From: Sedimenticola hydrogenitrophicus
GTDB lineage: Bacteria; Pseudomonadota; Gammaproteobacteria; Chromatiales; Chromatiaceae
Direction: 5' to 3'
Assembly: GCF_025175675.1 (NCBI RefSeq)
Contig: NZ_JANIOA010000008.1
Location: 1 to 64,000, forward strand
DNA length: 64,000 bases
A program made the position numbers and the translations under genes. Positions 8,966 through 16,833 of this stretch are shown here, piece after piece. The number at the start of each line of letters is the position of its first letter. Position 1 is the stretch's first letter. The notes below the pieces were generated by a model. The model saw only the letters and a program-made list of their open reading frames with translations, was not told the DNA's origin and searched no databases.

Positions 8966-9541
8966 ATGCTTGCCGAATACCAGATCACCCTTCCCGCACA
9001 AACCATTGAAACGGCCGAGCCGAAAGGAAAAACCCTGCTCGAAACCGCGCAGGCCAATCTTGGCTTCATTCCCAATATGTATAGCAATATGGTCAATTCG
9101 CCGGGCCTGCTGGAGACCTACCTGACCGGTTACGCGGCGTTCCGCGCGGATTCCGGTTTCTCGGCACCGGAGCAGGAAGTGGTCTTCCTTACCATCAGTC
9201 GCGAAAACGGTTGCGAATACTGCGTCTCCGCGCACTCCTTCCTGGCCGACATGAAGTCCAAGCTGGCCCCGGAAGTGACCGATGCCATCCGCAACGGCAC
9301 CGCCATCACCGATACCCGGCTGGCGGCGCTGTCTGAGTTCACCCGGGTTGTGGCGAACACGCGCGGCCTGCCGTCAAAGGCCGCCACCGCGGCATTCCTG
9401 GCGGCCGGCTATAGCGAACGGCAGATCCTCGAGATCGTCCTCGCCCTGGCGGTGAAGACCCTCAGCAACTATGCCAACCACCTGTTCCATACACCGCTTG
9501 ACCCGGTATTCGAGGAACGGCGCTGGAGCGACCCGGCCTGA
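8966..9541 (+). CDS. Carboxymuconolactone decarboxylase / AhpD-like protein
   Basis: 191 residues with the AhpD core motif ENGCEYCVSAHSF: two cysteines spaced CxxC followed by the conserved histidine. These are the redox residues of alkylhydroperoxidase D-like enzymes. The motif is preceded by a helical segment with a conserved acidic residue (SAPEQEVVFL). AAGGAG precedes the ATG. Proteins of this size under TetR control typically protect against peroxides or electrophiles. The substrate is not predictable. The gene follows the TetR gene and ends before a GC-rich hairpin (about 9549-9577). Confidence 0.88.
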   Translation: MLAEYQITLPAQTIETAEPKGKTLLETAQANLGFIPNMYSNMVNSPGLLETYLTGYAAFRADSGFSAPEQEVVFLTISRENGCEYCVSAHSFLADMKSKLAPEVTDAIRNGTAITDTRLAALSEFTRVVANTRGLPSKAATAAFLAAGYSERQILEIVLALAVKTLSNYANHLFHTPLDPVFEERRWSDPA

Positions 9542-9609
9542 CCGGGTGCCGGGGGGGCCTTAAAGGGCTCCCCGGGCTCAACCTTGCCCAAAGCCGCTCC
9601 CGGCCATTG

Positions 9610-9650
9610 CATCCTCGGCTCCGAAAACGGTACATCCCTGTACCACTCCT
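9610..9650. repeat. Dispersed stem-loop repeat, copy 1
   Basis: About 41 bases containing the hairpin GGTACA-TCCC-TGTACC, flanked by ATCCTC on the left and ACTCCT on the right. Related copies lie at 11546-11586 and, inverted, at 42696-42737. It occupies the gap 9542-9819, where no gene is seen. Confidence 0.6.
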
Positions 9651-9819
9651 CCTGGACAAAAATGCCGCCGGCAAGTCTGGAGGAGTCCAGACGACAGTTG
9701 CACAAGCGACCACGCGGTGCCGCGCCGGCCCGCGAAATATTCCATCCCCCGTCCCGGTCTTGTTTTGAAACAGGCGCCAGACTATCTCGTCACGGCCATA
9801 GAGTGAGGGCTCATGCGGC

Positions 9820-10392
9820 ATGAAAATCGACCCACTGTTACCCGACCAGAGCCACGGCGAACGCTACTTGCGTCAACTGTTCAATCGCCCCTGGCTGGTG
9901 GCCCTGTTGGTTGGCAGCGCCATCCATGGGCTGATCACCCTGGATCTGTGGTGGTTCGGATCCGCGGAGTATCTCCCCATCCACTGGCAACTGCTGATCG
10001 ACAACCCGCTCTGCGCCGTCATCCAGTTGCTGATCCCCTACTTTGTACCCTGGGTAATCACCAGCATGGCCAACCGGCTCAACTGCAAATCCCGCGACTG
10101 CCTGATGGCGGCATTTCCCGAGGCCAATCCTGATCTGGTAATCAAACTCGATTCCGGCGGAGCACCGCGATACATCAATCGGGCGGTGATACAGCGGCTG
10201 TATGAGGCGGGGCTTTCATTGGAACATCCGGAGGAAATCCTGCCGCCCGACTACAGGCAACAGCTGTTTGGCAACTCGGAAACCACGCTGCGTCTTTGGC
10301 ATGAGATCCAGGGTCAACACATCGAGTACCTGGCGCGGCGCGAGCCCGGTAGCGGTGGCGTTTTCATCAGCGGACGCATACAAACCGCATAA
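9820..10392 (+). CDS. Membrane protein with PAS-like C-terminal domain, unknown function
   Basis: 190 residues. Two hydrophobic segments (about 24-50 and 62-85) are followed by a cytosolic region that resembles the start of a PAS domain (FPEANPDLVIKLDSGGAPRY). The protein stops there, so it looks like a sensor that has a membrane anchor and PAS-like domain but no kinase or cyclase output. It may act with the small downstream protein at 10484, 91 bases away. I do not recognise a named family. Truncation of a longer sensor is possible but no downstream remnant was found. Confidence 0.6.
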   Translation: MKIDPLLPDQSHGERYLRQLFNRPWLVALLVGSAIHGLITLDLWWFGSAEYLPIHWQLLIDNPLCAVIQLLIPYFVPWVITSMANRLNCKSRDCLMAAFPEANPDLVIKLDSGGAPRYINRAVIQRLYEAGLSLEHPEEILPPDYRQQLFGNSETTLRLWHEIQGQHIEYLARREPGSGGVFISGRIQTA

Positions 10393-10483
10393 ACAATTGG
10401 CGATGCATCCGTGTGAGGTTGCCACCTGGCACTGGGTGACGGTATTGAAGAGAGCGCTGGCCATTCACCTAAAAGGGGACACC

Positions 10484-10855
10484 GTGAACACACAGATTAC
10501 CATCAAGGGAAAACGGCTGGGCATTCAACTGAGTCGCCGCGCCGAACAGGCACTGTCGCAACGCCAGACTCCGCTGATAACGGAGATGGAGCTTTACTTC
10601 AGTTGCCTGGTACGCAAGCAGGTGCGGTTCCATGACGGCGCGGACAACCTCCCGGGTGAGTCGGTAGCGGTCAACGACAGACTCCGGGTTCGCTTCCGTC
10701 CGGTGATGACCCAGTCCTGCCAGGTCGATGAAATCGCGGGTAAAGCGCCGCCGCTAACCGATTTCCCGGTCGTCAATGCGGCGGCGTTTGTACCCCACTG
10801 GTTGCGTATCGACTATAAGAATGGCCAGTGGGAGGGGGCGTTTGGCTACTGCTGA
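10484..10855 (+). CDS. Small conserved-looking protein, unknown function
   Basis: A GTG start at 10484 with AAAAGGGG upstream gives 123 residues beginning MNTQITIKGKRLGIQLSRRA. The frame extends further upstream, but without a ribosome site. It contains two cysteines (FSCLVRKQ and MTQSCQVD), has no signal peptide, and is probably cytosolic. The beta-rich end HWLRIDYKNGQWEGAFGYC is distinctive. I cannot assign a family or activity. It lies 257 bases before the first NPCAAK gene. Confidence 0.6.
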   Translation: MNTQITIKGKRLGIQLSRRAEQALSQRQTPLITEMELYFSCLVRKQVRFHDGADNLPGESVAVNDRLRVRFRPVMTQSCQVDEIAGKAPPLTDFPVVNAAAFVPHWLRIDYKNGQWEGAFGYC

Positions 10856-11032
10856 GCATTCGGTCAGACTTCCTGGAAAATCAACGATTCGCCGGGAGCC
10901 TGGCGGACTGAACCGGCCAATTATGGGCCAAACCCTGAAAAGAAAGCGCGCATTTCCCGGTCCTGTAGGTATATGGCCTGCTTGGTATAAATGTCTTGAG
11001 GATGTTTCTGCGCCGGCGGTCATGGGCCACGC

Positions 11033-11060
11033 TGTAAGTAACGTGAAGCCCCAGCGACTT
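11033..11060 (+). promoter_or_regulatory. Candidate ECF sigma promoter of the first NPCAAK gene
   Basis: TGTAAGTAA (11033-11041), a 13-base spacer, then CGACTT (11055-11060), about 50 bases before the ATG at 11113. It is one of five sites in the window with this layout, including the one upstream of the ECF sigma gene. Confidence 0.6.
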
Positions 11061-11112
11061 CACCAAGTTCCACCTAAAAAAATCCAGAATTTTTCACCAA
11101 AGGAGACGCAAC

Positions 11113-11400
11113 ATGAAAAACCCTTGTTCCAGGAAGAAACTGACGGCCATCATCAGCGGATGCCTCGCCGTGGTCGCCCTCGGCGGTAGCCCCCTCTACG
11201 CCGCCAATCCCTGTGCGGCCAAACCGGCAAATCCCTGTGCGAAACCGATGAATCCATGTGCGGCCAATCCCTGTGCGGCCAAGAACCCCTGCGCGGCGAA
11301 GCCGATGAATCCGTGTGCGGCCAATCCTTGCGCGGCCAATCCCTGTGCGGCCAAGAACCCCTGCGCGGCCAAGCCGATGAACCCCTGCTCCGCGAAATAA
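11113..11400 (+). CDS. Secreted NPCAAK-repeat protein (small)
   Basis: 95 residues: an N-terminal signal peptide (SRKKLTAIISGCLAVVALGG, cleavage near YAA-NPC) followed only by tandem units NPCAAK, NPCAA and NPCAKPM, ten NPC triplets in all. Every unit supplies one cysteine, one proline and usually a lysine, so the mature 65-residue protein is about 15 percent cysteine and strongly basic. The signal peptide is closely related to that of the cytochrome at 12568, so the two are paralogues. AAAGGAGACGC precedes the ATG. I know no characterised family. A periplasmic thiol or metal-binding role is plausible inference. Real translation is supported by signal peptide, ribosome site, promoter and paralogue. 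Confidence 0.75.
   Translation: MKNPCSRKKLTAIISGCLAVVALGGSPLYAANPCAAKPANPCAKPMNPCAANPCAAKNPCAAKPMNPCAANPCAANPCAAKNPCAAKPMNPCSAK
11200..11397 (+). repeat. Tandem 15-24 bp coding repeats (NPC units)
   Basis: Imperfect in-frame repeats encoding NPCAAK and NPCAAKPM units. Synonymous changes between units (tgt/tgc, gcg/gcc) show that the amino-acid pattern, rather than only the DNA, has been kept. Confidence 0.7.
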
Positions 11401-11545
11401 CTGTGGTCGGCGGCGGGGGTAGGGGGTACTGACCCGCCGCCGTCATTGCGCGGCTCAGCCTCACTATCTTCCGGTAAGGATTGGTTTTTTAGCTGCGAAT
11501 GAACGAAAATAGTAAATGGAGGGTGGATAAGCCGTAGGCGCATGC

Positions 11546-11586
11546 CATCCTCAGGTCCGTGAACGGTACATCCTTGTACCACTCCT
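11546..11586. repeat. Dispersed stem-loop repeat, copy 2
   Basis: It carries the hairpin GGTACA-TCCT-TGTACC with the same flanks as copy 1 (CATCCTC left, ACTCCT right). It sits about 40 bases before the gene at 11626. Confidence 0.6.
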
Positions 11587-11625
11587 CACCAATGCAGCTG
11601 AATTGCCGTCATACGGGAGAGTGAT

Positions 11626-12444
11626 ATGCTCAGGGTATTGGAATGGGTGGGCGAACGACTTGGGCGCTGGCTGAACCAACCCGCACATATTCATGATACG
11701 TCGCGGCCGACACCTGGGCATCTTCTCGTCTCCACGCTCCAACCGGGGGATGTGCTGCTGGTCGAAGGGAACAGTCGAGTGAGTGTGGCGATCAAGTATC
11801 TGACCCAGTCCACTTGGTCGCATGCCGCGCTCTACGTCGGACCTCAGGGCGACCGGCGTCCCGGGGTGGCCGGTGATCGGGAGCCCCCCTGCTTTGTAGA
11901 GGCCGATATCACGGAGGGTATCCGCCTGGTGGGCATTTCCGAGTTTAATGGCCTGCATAGCAGAATCTGCCGTCCAATCGGTCTGCGGGCCGCCGAACTG
12001 GAACAGCTGATCGCCTACGCGCTGTCCCGGGTCGGGCAACACTACGATCTCAGGAATGTGATCGATCTGGCGCGCTATCTGCTCCCGCCCCCCCCCGTGC
12101 CGGTACAGTGGCGCCGGCGCATGCTCGCGTTCGGTAGTGGCGATCCGACACGGGCGATCTGCTCGACCTTGATCGCCCAATGTTTTCAGTCTATTCGCTA
12201 CCCGATCCTGCCGATCGCCAGCGTGGCATCCGCGTCCACGCCCGGCTGTCGCGAGTGCACCAAAGAGAGCCTCAGGGTTCGGCATCACAGTCTGTTTGTG
12301 CCACGGGACTTCGATGTGTCACCTTATTTTCGGGTGATCAAACCCACCGTCGAAATGGGTTTCGATTTTCGCAAGTTGCATTGGGAGGATGAAAATCGGA
12401 ACGAACCGCAAATCACAACGGGTGAGGATTCAGTCTACTCTTAG
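11626..12444 (+). CDS. YiiX/YebB-like permuted papain-fold (NlpC/P60 superfamily) protein
   Basis: 272 residues. LQPGDVLLVEGNSRVSVAIK leads to QSTWSHAALYVG, whose His matches the catalytic histidine of the permuted NlpC/P60 group. The expected nucleophile cysteine is later, in AICSTLIAQCFQ. This family includes YiiX/YebB-type and lipid-modifying hydrolases; no substrate can be assigned. There is no clear signal peptide, although an N-terminal amphipathic helix (LRVLEWVGERLGRWL) may attach it to membranes. It lies between the two NPCAAK genes in the same direction. A weak ECF-like sequence (GGTAAGGAT near 11473) lies upstream. Confidence 0.7.
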   Translation: MLRVLEWVGERLGRWLNQPAHIHDTSRPTPGHLLVSTLQPGDVLLVEGNSRVSVAIKYLTQSTWSHAALYVGPQGDRRPGVAGDREPPCFVEADITEGIRLVGISEFNGLHSRICRPIGLRAAELEQLIAYALSRVGQHYDLRNVIDLARYLLPPPPVPVQWRRRMLAFGSGDPTRAICSTLIAQCFQSIRYPILPIASVASASTPGCRECTKESLRVRHHSLFVPRDFDVSPYFRVIKPTVEMGFDFRKLHWEDENRNEPQITTGEDSVYS

Positions 12445-12478
12445 CCATTGGCACATGAACGCCCATGAATACAACCAT

Positions 12479-12506
12479 TGTAAGGAATATAAAATCCCCG
12501 CGACTA
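12479..12506 (+). promoter_or_regulatory. Candidate ECF sigma promoter of the NPCAAK-cytochrome gene
   Basis: TGTAAGGAA (12479-12487), 13-base spacer, CGACTA (12501-12506), about 60 bases before the ATG at 12568. It has the same layout as the sites at 11033, 16749, 26382 and 34770. Confidence 0.65.
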
Positions 12507-12567
12507 ACCGCTGGAAATTCCCGCCTGAGGAAATATCAGGATTTTACCCATCAGAAGGAGAATAAAC

Positions 12568-13308
12568 ATGACCACAACTTTTTCCAGGAAGAAACTGACC
12601 GCCATTGTCGGCGGATGCCTCGCGGTTGTCGCCCTCGGCAGCGGCCCGCTGCAGGCCGCCAATCCCTGCGCCGCGAAACCGATGAACCCCTGCGCCGCGA
12701 AGCCGATGAACCCCTGCGCGGCGAAGCCGATGAACCCTTGCGCCGCAAAGCCCATGAACCCCTGCGCGGCCAAAAACATGTCCGCGGGCGTGACACGCCC
12801 CGCAGACTACAAGCCCTATAAGGGCGATCACGCGGCCCTGGTTGCCGAGGGCGCGAAGCTGTTCAAGGATACCAGCCTGAGCACCAACGGGATGTCCTGC
12901 AACACGTGTCACAACAACAACGGCATGTTCCAGGCCAGTTTCGCGCAACCGTATCCCCACTATGTGCAGATGGCCAATGACCAGTTCAAGCTGAAGGCGG
13001 TCCACGCCGATGAGATGGTCCAGCTCTGCATGGTCGCACCCATGGCCGCCAAACCGTTGCCCTGGGACTCCCGGGAACTGGCGGCCCTCGCCGCCTATGT
13101 CACCGAACAGCAGAAGGGCTTTGCCAAGCAGCACAAGACGGGGGCAATGAATCCCTGTGCGGCCAAGAATCCTTGCGCGGCCAAGCCAATGAACCCCTGC
13201 GCCGCGAAGCCGATGAACCCTTGCGCCGCGAAACCGATGAATCCGTGTGCGGCCAAGCCGATGAACCCCTGCTCCGCGAAGCCAATGAACCCCTGCTCCG
13301 CGAAATAG
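12568..13308 (+). CDS. Secreted cytochrome c flanked by NPCAAK repeats
   Basis: 246 residues: signal peptide (SRKKLTAIVGGCLAVVALGS, cleavage near LQA-ANP); five NPCAAKPM units (residues 32-69); a monoheme cytochrome c domain (about 80-185) with CNTCH at 111-115 and a probable methionine axial ligand in LCMVAPMAAKPL (155-159); then seven more NPC units to the end (194-246). The haem domain is therefore placed between two cysteine-repeat arms, an arrangement I do not recognise from any described protein. AGAAGGAG precedes the ATG. It is likely periplasmic. A haem carrier whose arms bind metal or sulfur is inference. Confidence 0.78.
   Translation: MTTTFSRKKLTAIVGGCLAVVALGSGPLQAANPCAAKPMNPCAAKPMNPCAAKPMNPCAAKPMNPCAAKNMSAGVTRPADYKPYKGDHAALVAEGAKLFKDTSLSTNGMSCNTCHNNNGMFQASFAQPYPHYVQMANDQFKLKAVHADEMVQLCMVAPMAAKPLPWDSRELAALAAYVTEQQKGFAKQHKTGAMNPCAAKNPCAAKPMNPCAAKPMNPCAAKPMNPCAAKPMNPCSAKPMNPCSAK
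12655..12778 (+). repeat. Tandem 24 bp coding repeats, N-terminal array
   Basis: Five near-identical 24-base units encoding NPCAAKPM. They would allow copy-number change by slippage without shifting frame. Confidence 0.75.
13147..13305 (+). repeat. Tandem 24 bp coding repeats, C-terminal array
   Basis: Seven NPC(A/S)AK units, mostly separated by PM, the last two with serine in place of the first alanine (NPCSAK). The final NPCSAK also ends the small paralogue at 11400. Confidence 0.75.
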
Positions 13309-13396
13309 TCGATCGGCGGCGGGCTTGAGCCCGCCGCCGATCCAGGCGGCAGTGGCCTGAATTTGGTTTCCATCAAGTAATGGTCAATCCCTATTG

Positions 13397-14617
13397 ATGA
13401 ATGAATCTTTGAACAGACTATCGGATGTGGAGAAGGTGTCACCCACCGCTCCGGCATCCCGTAACGGCTCCCGGAGAGCCATTCAGTGGGGCGTATTTTC
13501 GATAGCGTCACTCGTTATCCTGGTGCTTGTTGCGTTTCTCGCCACGCCACGCCTGGCGCTGCTGCTGCTGTTGGGCGTTGCCCTGGGCATCACCCTGCAG
13601 CATGGCGCCTTTGGTTTTACCAGTGCCTACCGGCGCTTCCTGCTAAAGCGCGAAACTCCAGCGCTGCAGGCCCAGTTGCTCATGCTCGCCGTCGCCACGC
13701 TGCTGTTCGCGCCCTTTCTCAGCGAGGGCCAGTTTCTCGGCCGCGGCCTGATCGGCGCCTGGGCGCCGGCCGGCCTGCAGGTCGCCGCCGGGGCTTTCCT
13801 GTTCGGCATCGGTATGCAACTGGGTGACGGCTGCGGCTCCGGCACCCTCTACAAGGCCGGCGGCGGCGCACCGCGCATGGTCATCACGCTGCTCGCATTT
13901 TGTGCCGGCTCCTTCTGGGCCAGCCTGCACATGGTCCAGTGGCAGACATTGCCGGCGTTACAGACCCAGTCGCTTGCCGAACCCCTGGGTTATCCGTTGG
14001 CGGTCACCCTGCAGCTTGGATTCATCGGCCTGCTCGCCCTGCTGCTGCGTCGCTGGGGCGTGCGGCGCGATGCAGCACCGCGTATACGGCAGGGATTCTG
14101 GAAACGTCTGTCGACCGGCCCCTGGAGCCTGCCCGCCGCCGCCCTGGCACTTGCCCTGCTCGGACTGGCGACGTTGCTCACCGCCGGTCATCCCTGGACC
14201 ATCACCTGGGCCTTTACCCTGTGGGGCGCCAAGGCCGCGCTGCTTTTAGGCTGGGATCCCGCCACATCAGCCTTCTGGACCGGAGGCTTTCAGCAGGCGG
14301 CGCTCCAGGGCAGTGTATTACAGGATGTGACCTCGGTGATGGATATCGGCATCCTCCTCGGGGCGCTGGCCGCGACCGGGCTGGGTGGCCGCTTTGCGCC
14401 GTCATTCCGCATCCCGATGCGTTCCCTGGCGGCGGCCATTATCGGCGGTGTGCTGATGGGTTACGGCGCCCGCATCGCCTACGGCTGCAATATCGGCGCC
14501 TTCTTTTCCGGGGTCGCTTCGCTCAGCCTGCACGGCTGGCTGTGGATCATCTGCGCCCTCGCCGGCAGCGTGCTGGGCGTGTGCTGGCGGCCCCATTTCG
14601 GACTTTCGAATCGATGA
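13397..14617 (+). CDS. YeeE/YedE (TsuA-like) sulfur transporter
   Basis: About 406 residues with roughly ten membrane segments. It has the two family cysteine motifs, GDGCGSGTLYKAGGG in the first half and YGCNIGAFFSG in the second. TsuA-type members of this family take up thiosulfate, relaying it along conserved cysteines. The ATG at 13397 is chosen over a TTG three bases upstream. It follows the NPCAAK-cytochrome gene by 88 bases and overlaps the next gene by ATGA, so it heads a likely operon through 16598. Context points to movement of reduced sulfur across the inner membrane. Confidence 0.85.
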   Translation: MNESLNRLSDVEKVSPTAPASRNGSRRAIQWGVFSIASLVILVLVAFLATPRLALLLLLGVALGITLQHGAFGFTSAYRRFLLKRETPALQAQLLMLAVATLLFAPFLSEGQFLGRGLIGAWAPAGLQVAAGAFLFGIGMQLGDGCGSGTLYKAGGGAPRMVITLLAFCAGSFWASLHMVQWQTLPALQTQSLAEPLGYPLAVTLQLGFIGLLALLLRRWGVRRDAAPRIRQGFWKRLSTGPWSLPAAALALALLGLATLLTAGHPWTITWAFTLWGAKAALLLGWDPATSAFWTGGFQQAALQGSVLQDVTSVMDIGILLGALAATGLGGRFAPSFRIPMRSLAAAIIGGVLMGYGARIAYGCNIGAFFSGVASLSLHGWLWIICALAGSVLGVCWRPHFGLSNR

Positions 14618-15366
14618 ATAGTACAGATAGTGCAGCAATATCCCGTACACCCGCCATCCTGACACCTCCCGATCCGGCCCGGCTGCCCGCCGGGGTAATC
14701 GAGCAGATGCTTATTGCGGGCGACGAGGTCAATACCTGTATCCGGGCGCTGGAACGGGTCGGGCTCAACCTGGTGGGCGAGGTGCTCAAGGGCCAGGGCG
14801 AATTCATCGAGCTGGAGCATTATCCGAAGGATGATGTGTTCGACGACGAGACCCATGGCCAGTACTACTACCACGCCCACCGCGCCGATCACGGCGAACA
14901 CGGCCACTTCCACACCTTTCTGCGCGCCGGCGGCATGCCCGGGGATGCACGTCCCCTGGATTACCCCCTGGCCAGCGCCCCCTGGCCCCGGGGGGACGAG
15001 GCCATCGCCCATCTGGCGGGCATCTCCATGGATGCCTGGGGCCGGCCCATCGGGCTGTTCGCCGCCAACCGCTGGGTCACCGGCGAGACCTGGTACCCGG
15101 CAGACAACGTCATCGAGATGCTGCCACGCTTCGCCATCGGCCACGCTTGGCCCTCCTGGCCGCTGAACCGCTGGATCAGCGCCATGCTGCGGCTGTTCCG
15201 GCCCCACGTCGAGGCCCTGATCCTGCACCGCGATGTGGTGATCAATGCCTGGCAACAGGCCCATCCGCAGCGGGATGTGTTCGAGGACCGCGAGTTGGAA
15301 TTGACCGGTTATCTGCCCGTTTCGGTGGATGACTGGATGGCGGAATTGAGGCAGGTGGCTTCATGA
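14614..15366 (+). CDS. Histidine-rich conserved protein, unknown function (possibly DUF6969)
   Basis: 250 residues, start overlapping the transporter stop (ATGA) and stop overlapping the next start. A striking central segment, GQYYYHAHRADHGEHGHFHT, has five histidines in a short stretch and looks like a metal site. The protein has no signal peptide or membrane segment. It resembles proteins I loosely recall as DUF6969, but that name is uncertain. Translational coupling on both sides ties it to the YedE transporter and the pentaheme cytochrome, so a role in handling their substrate or cofactor is inferred. Confidence 0.65.
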   Translation: MNSTDSAAISRTPAILTPPDPARLPAGVIEQMLIAGDEVNTCIRALERVGLNLVGEVLKGQGEFIELEHYPKDDVFDDETHGQYYYHAHRADHGEHGHFHTFLRAGGMPGDARPLDYPLASAPWPRGDEAIAHLAGISMDAWGRPIGLFAANRWVTGETWYPADNVIEMLPRFAIGHAWPSWPLNRWISAMLRLFRPHVEALILHRDVVINAWQQAHPQRDVFEDRELELTGYLPVSVDDWMAELRQVAS

Positions 15367-16598
15367 CCCGGCTCCGTTTCCGAATCGCGTTTATCTGCTG
15401 GGCGCTGCTGATGTCCGGCGCAACGGTGTCACTGGCGGACAGCGATGCCGACCCTTCCATCGACAGCTTCCTCGACCGCCACTGGCAGCGCCCGCTGCCA
15501 CTCCAGGGGGAAGCGCCGGCGGGTTTTTCACCGCTGGAGAGCTCCCTGGATCCACGCGCCTGCGGCGCCTGTCATCCCCACCAGTTCCAGGATTGGAAGG
15601 ACAGCCTGCACGCCCATGCCATGGGTCCCGGCCTGCTGGGACAGCTCATCGAGATGGACCCGGCCAACCGCGAGGAACACCAGGCCTGCCTGCGCTGCCA
15701 CGCCCCCCTGGCGGAGCAGGCCGGGGAAGTGGCGACCTGGATCGCCGAGGGCCACAGCGGCCTGGCCCCGGCCACGCCTACCGGGGTGCCCACCGGCCCA
15801 CTCTTCAACCAGGGGCTGATCTGCACCGCCTGCCACCTGCGCGCCTGGGAGATTCACGGCCCGCCCGCCCGCAACGGGGATGAAAGCGGGAAAACCGCCG
15901 GACCACATGGCGGTTTCAATCCCGACGTAGCCTTCGAGTCTTCACGCTTCTGCGCCGCCTGCCACCAGTTCGAGTCGGACGGCTTCGCCCTCAACGGCAA
16001 ACTGCTGGAAAACACCTTCACGGAGTGGCGCGCCAGTCCCCAGGCGGCGGCCGGGCAGAGCTGCCAGTCCTGCCACATGCCGGACCGCCGCCACCAGTGG
16101 CGCGGCATCCACGACAAGGATACCGTGCTGTCGGGGGTGGAGATCGGGCTTGACGGTGTCACGGCCACCGGCCCGACGCTCTCCGCCAGGCTCAGCCTGA
16201 CCAACAGCGGTGTCGGCCACCACTTCCCCACCTACGTGACGCCCCGGGTGGTGATGGAGGCGGTACAGTTGGACGCGGACGGTACGTTGCTGCCGCAGAC
16301 CCGGGAGGAGCGGATCATCGCCCGGCAGGTGAGCATGGACCTGAGCGAGGAGTTGTCCGACACCCGACTGGCGCCGGGCGGGAGCATCACTCTCGACTAC
16401 CGGCAGCCGCGCGATCCGCAAGCCGGTTCCCTGCGCCTGCGCATCCGCGTCGAGCCGGACCGCTTTTACCGGGACTTCTACCAGGCAATGCTTGATAACG
16501 GCTGGGCCGGTAAAGGCAGCGGGTTGCTGCGGCGTGCGCTCGATGCTGCCGATGCGTCGGTCTTTACCCTGTTTGAGCGGGAGATTCCATTGCTATGA
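15363..16598 (+). CDS. Periplasmic pentaheme cytochrome c (cytochrome c554-like)
   Basis: 411 residues with a signal peptide (about 1-25) and five haem c motifs: CGACH (67-71), CLRCH (109-113), CTACH (154-158), CAACH (197-201) and CQSCH (234-238). A beta-rich C-terminal domain of about 160 residues (LSARLSLTNSGVGHHFPTY onward) lacks haem sites. The spacing and the GVGHHFPTYVTPR sequence recur in multihaem cytochromes related to c554. It is the last gene of the transporter/DUF operon and would carry electrons in the periplasm, possibly to or from the NPCAAK-cytochrome. No partner oxidase or reductase is adjacent. Confidence 0.85.
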   Translation: MTRLRFRIAFICWALLMSGATVSLADSDADPSIDSFLDRHWQRPLPLQGEAPAGFSPLESSLDPRACGACHPHQFQDWKDSLHAHAMGPGLLGQLIEMDPANREEHQACLRCHAPLAEQAGEVATWIAEGHSGLAPATPTGVPTGPLFNQGLICTACHLRAWEIHGPPARNGDESGKTAGPHGGFNPDVAFESSRFCAACHQFESDGFALNGKLLENTFTEWRASPQAAAGQSCQSCHMPDRRHQWRGIHDKDTVLSGVEIGLDGVTATGPTLSARLSLTNSGVGHHFPTYVTPRVVMEAVQLDADGTLLPQTREERIIARQVSMDLSEELSDTRLAPGGSITLDYRQPRDPQAGSLRLRIRVEPDRFYRDFYQAMLDNGWAGKGSGLLRRALDAADASVFTLFEREIPLL

Positions 16599-16748
16599 TA
16601 ACGAGTGCCGTTTGCGCCCCCGGAGGTTCTTGCAGTCTCGCAAGAGAATCCCTTATCCGAGCATTTCAAACCCTGGGTATCTCGCTGCCTTCTTGTCAAA
16701 CGTCGCTGCAGTGTCTGGAACTGAACACCGAAACTTGAGGTTAGGATC

Positions 16749-16776
16749 TGTAAGGAATCGCCCTGTTCGCCGACCA
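16749..16776 (+). promoter_or_regulatory. Candidate ECF sigma promoter of the c553-like gene
   Basis: TGTAAGGAA (16749-16757), 13-base spacer, CGACCA (16771-16776), about 57 bases before the ATG at 16834. It has the same layout as the other four sites. Confidence 0.65.
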
Positions 16777-16833
16777 ATTTTCTCGATAGGTGCCATCGGC
16801 ACAGAGAGAAACGACGACCCTACAGGAGCAACC

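Noticed and set aside
11471-11505. Sixth ECF-type promoter before the YiiX-like gene (GGTAAGGAT, N14, CGAATG)
   Set aside because: It has a weak -10 and lies 120 bases upstream, with a repeat between; too far from the consensus to count.
12655-13305. CRISPR-like regular 24-bp repeats
   Set aside because: The repeats are contiguous and in frame with a protein; there are no unique spacers between them.
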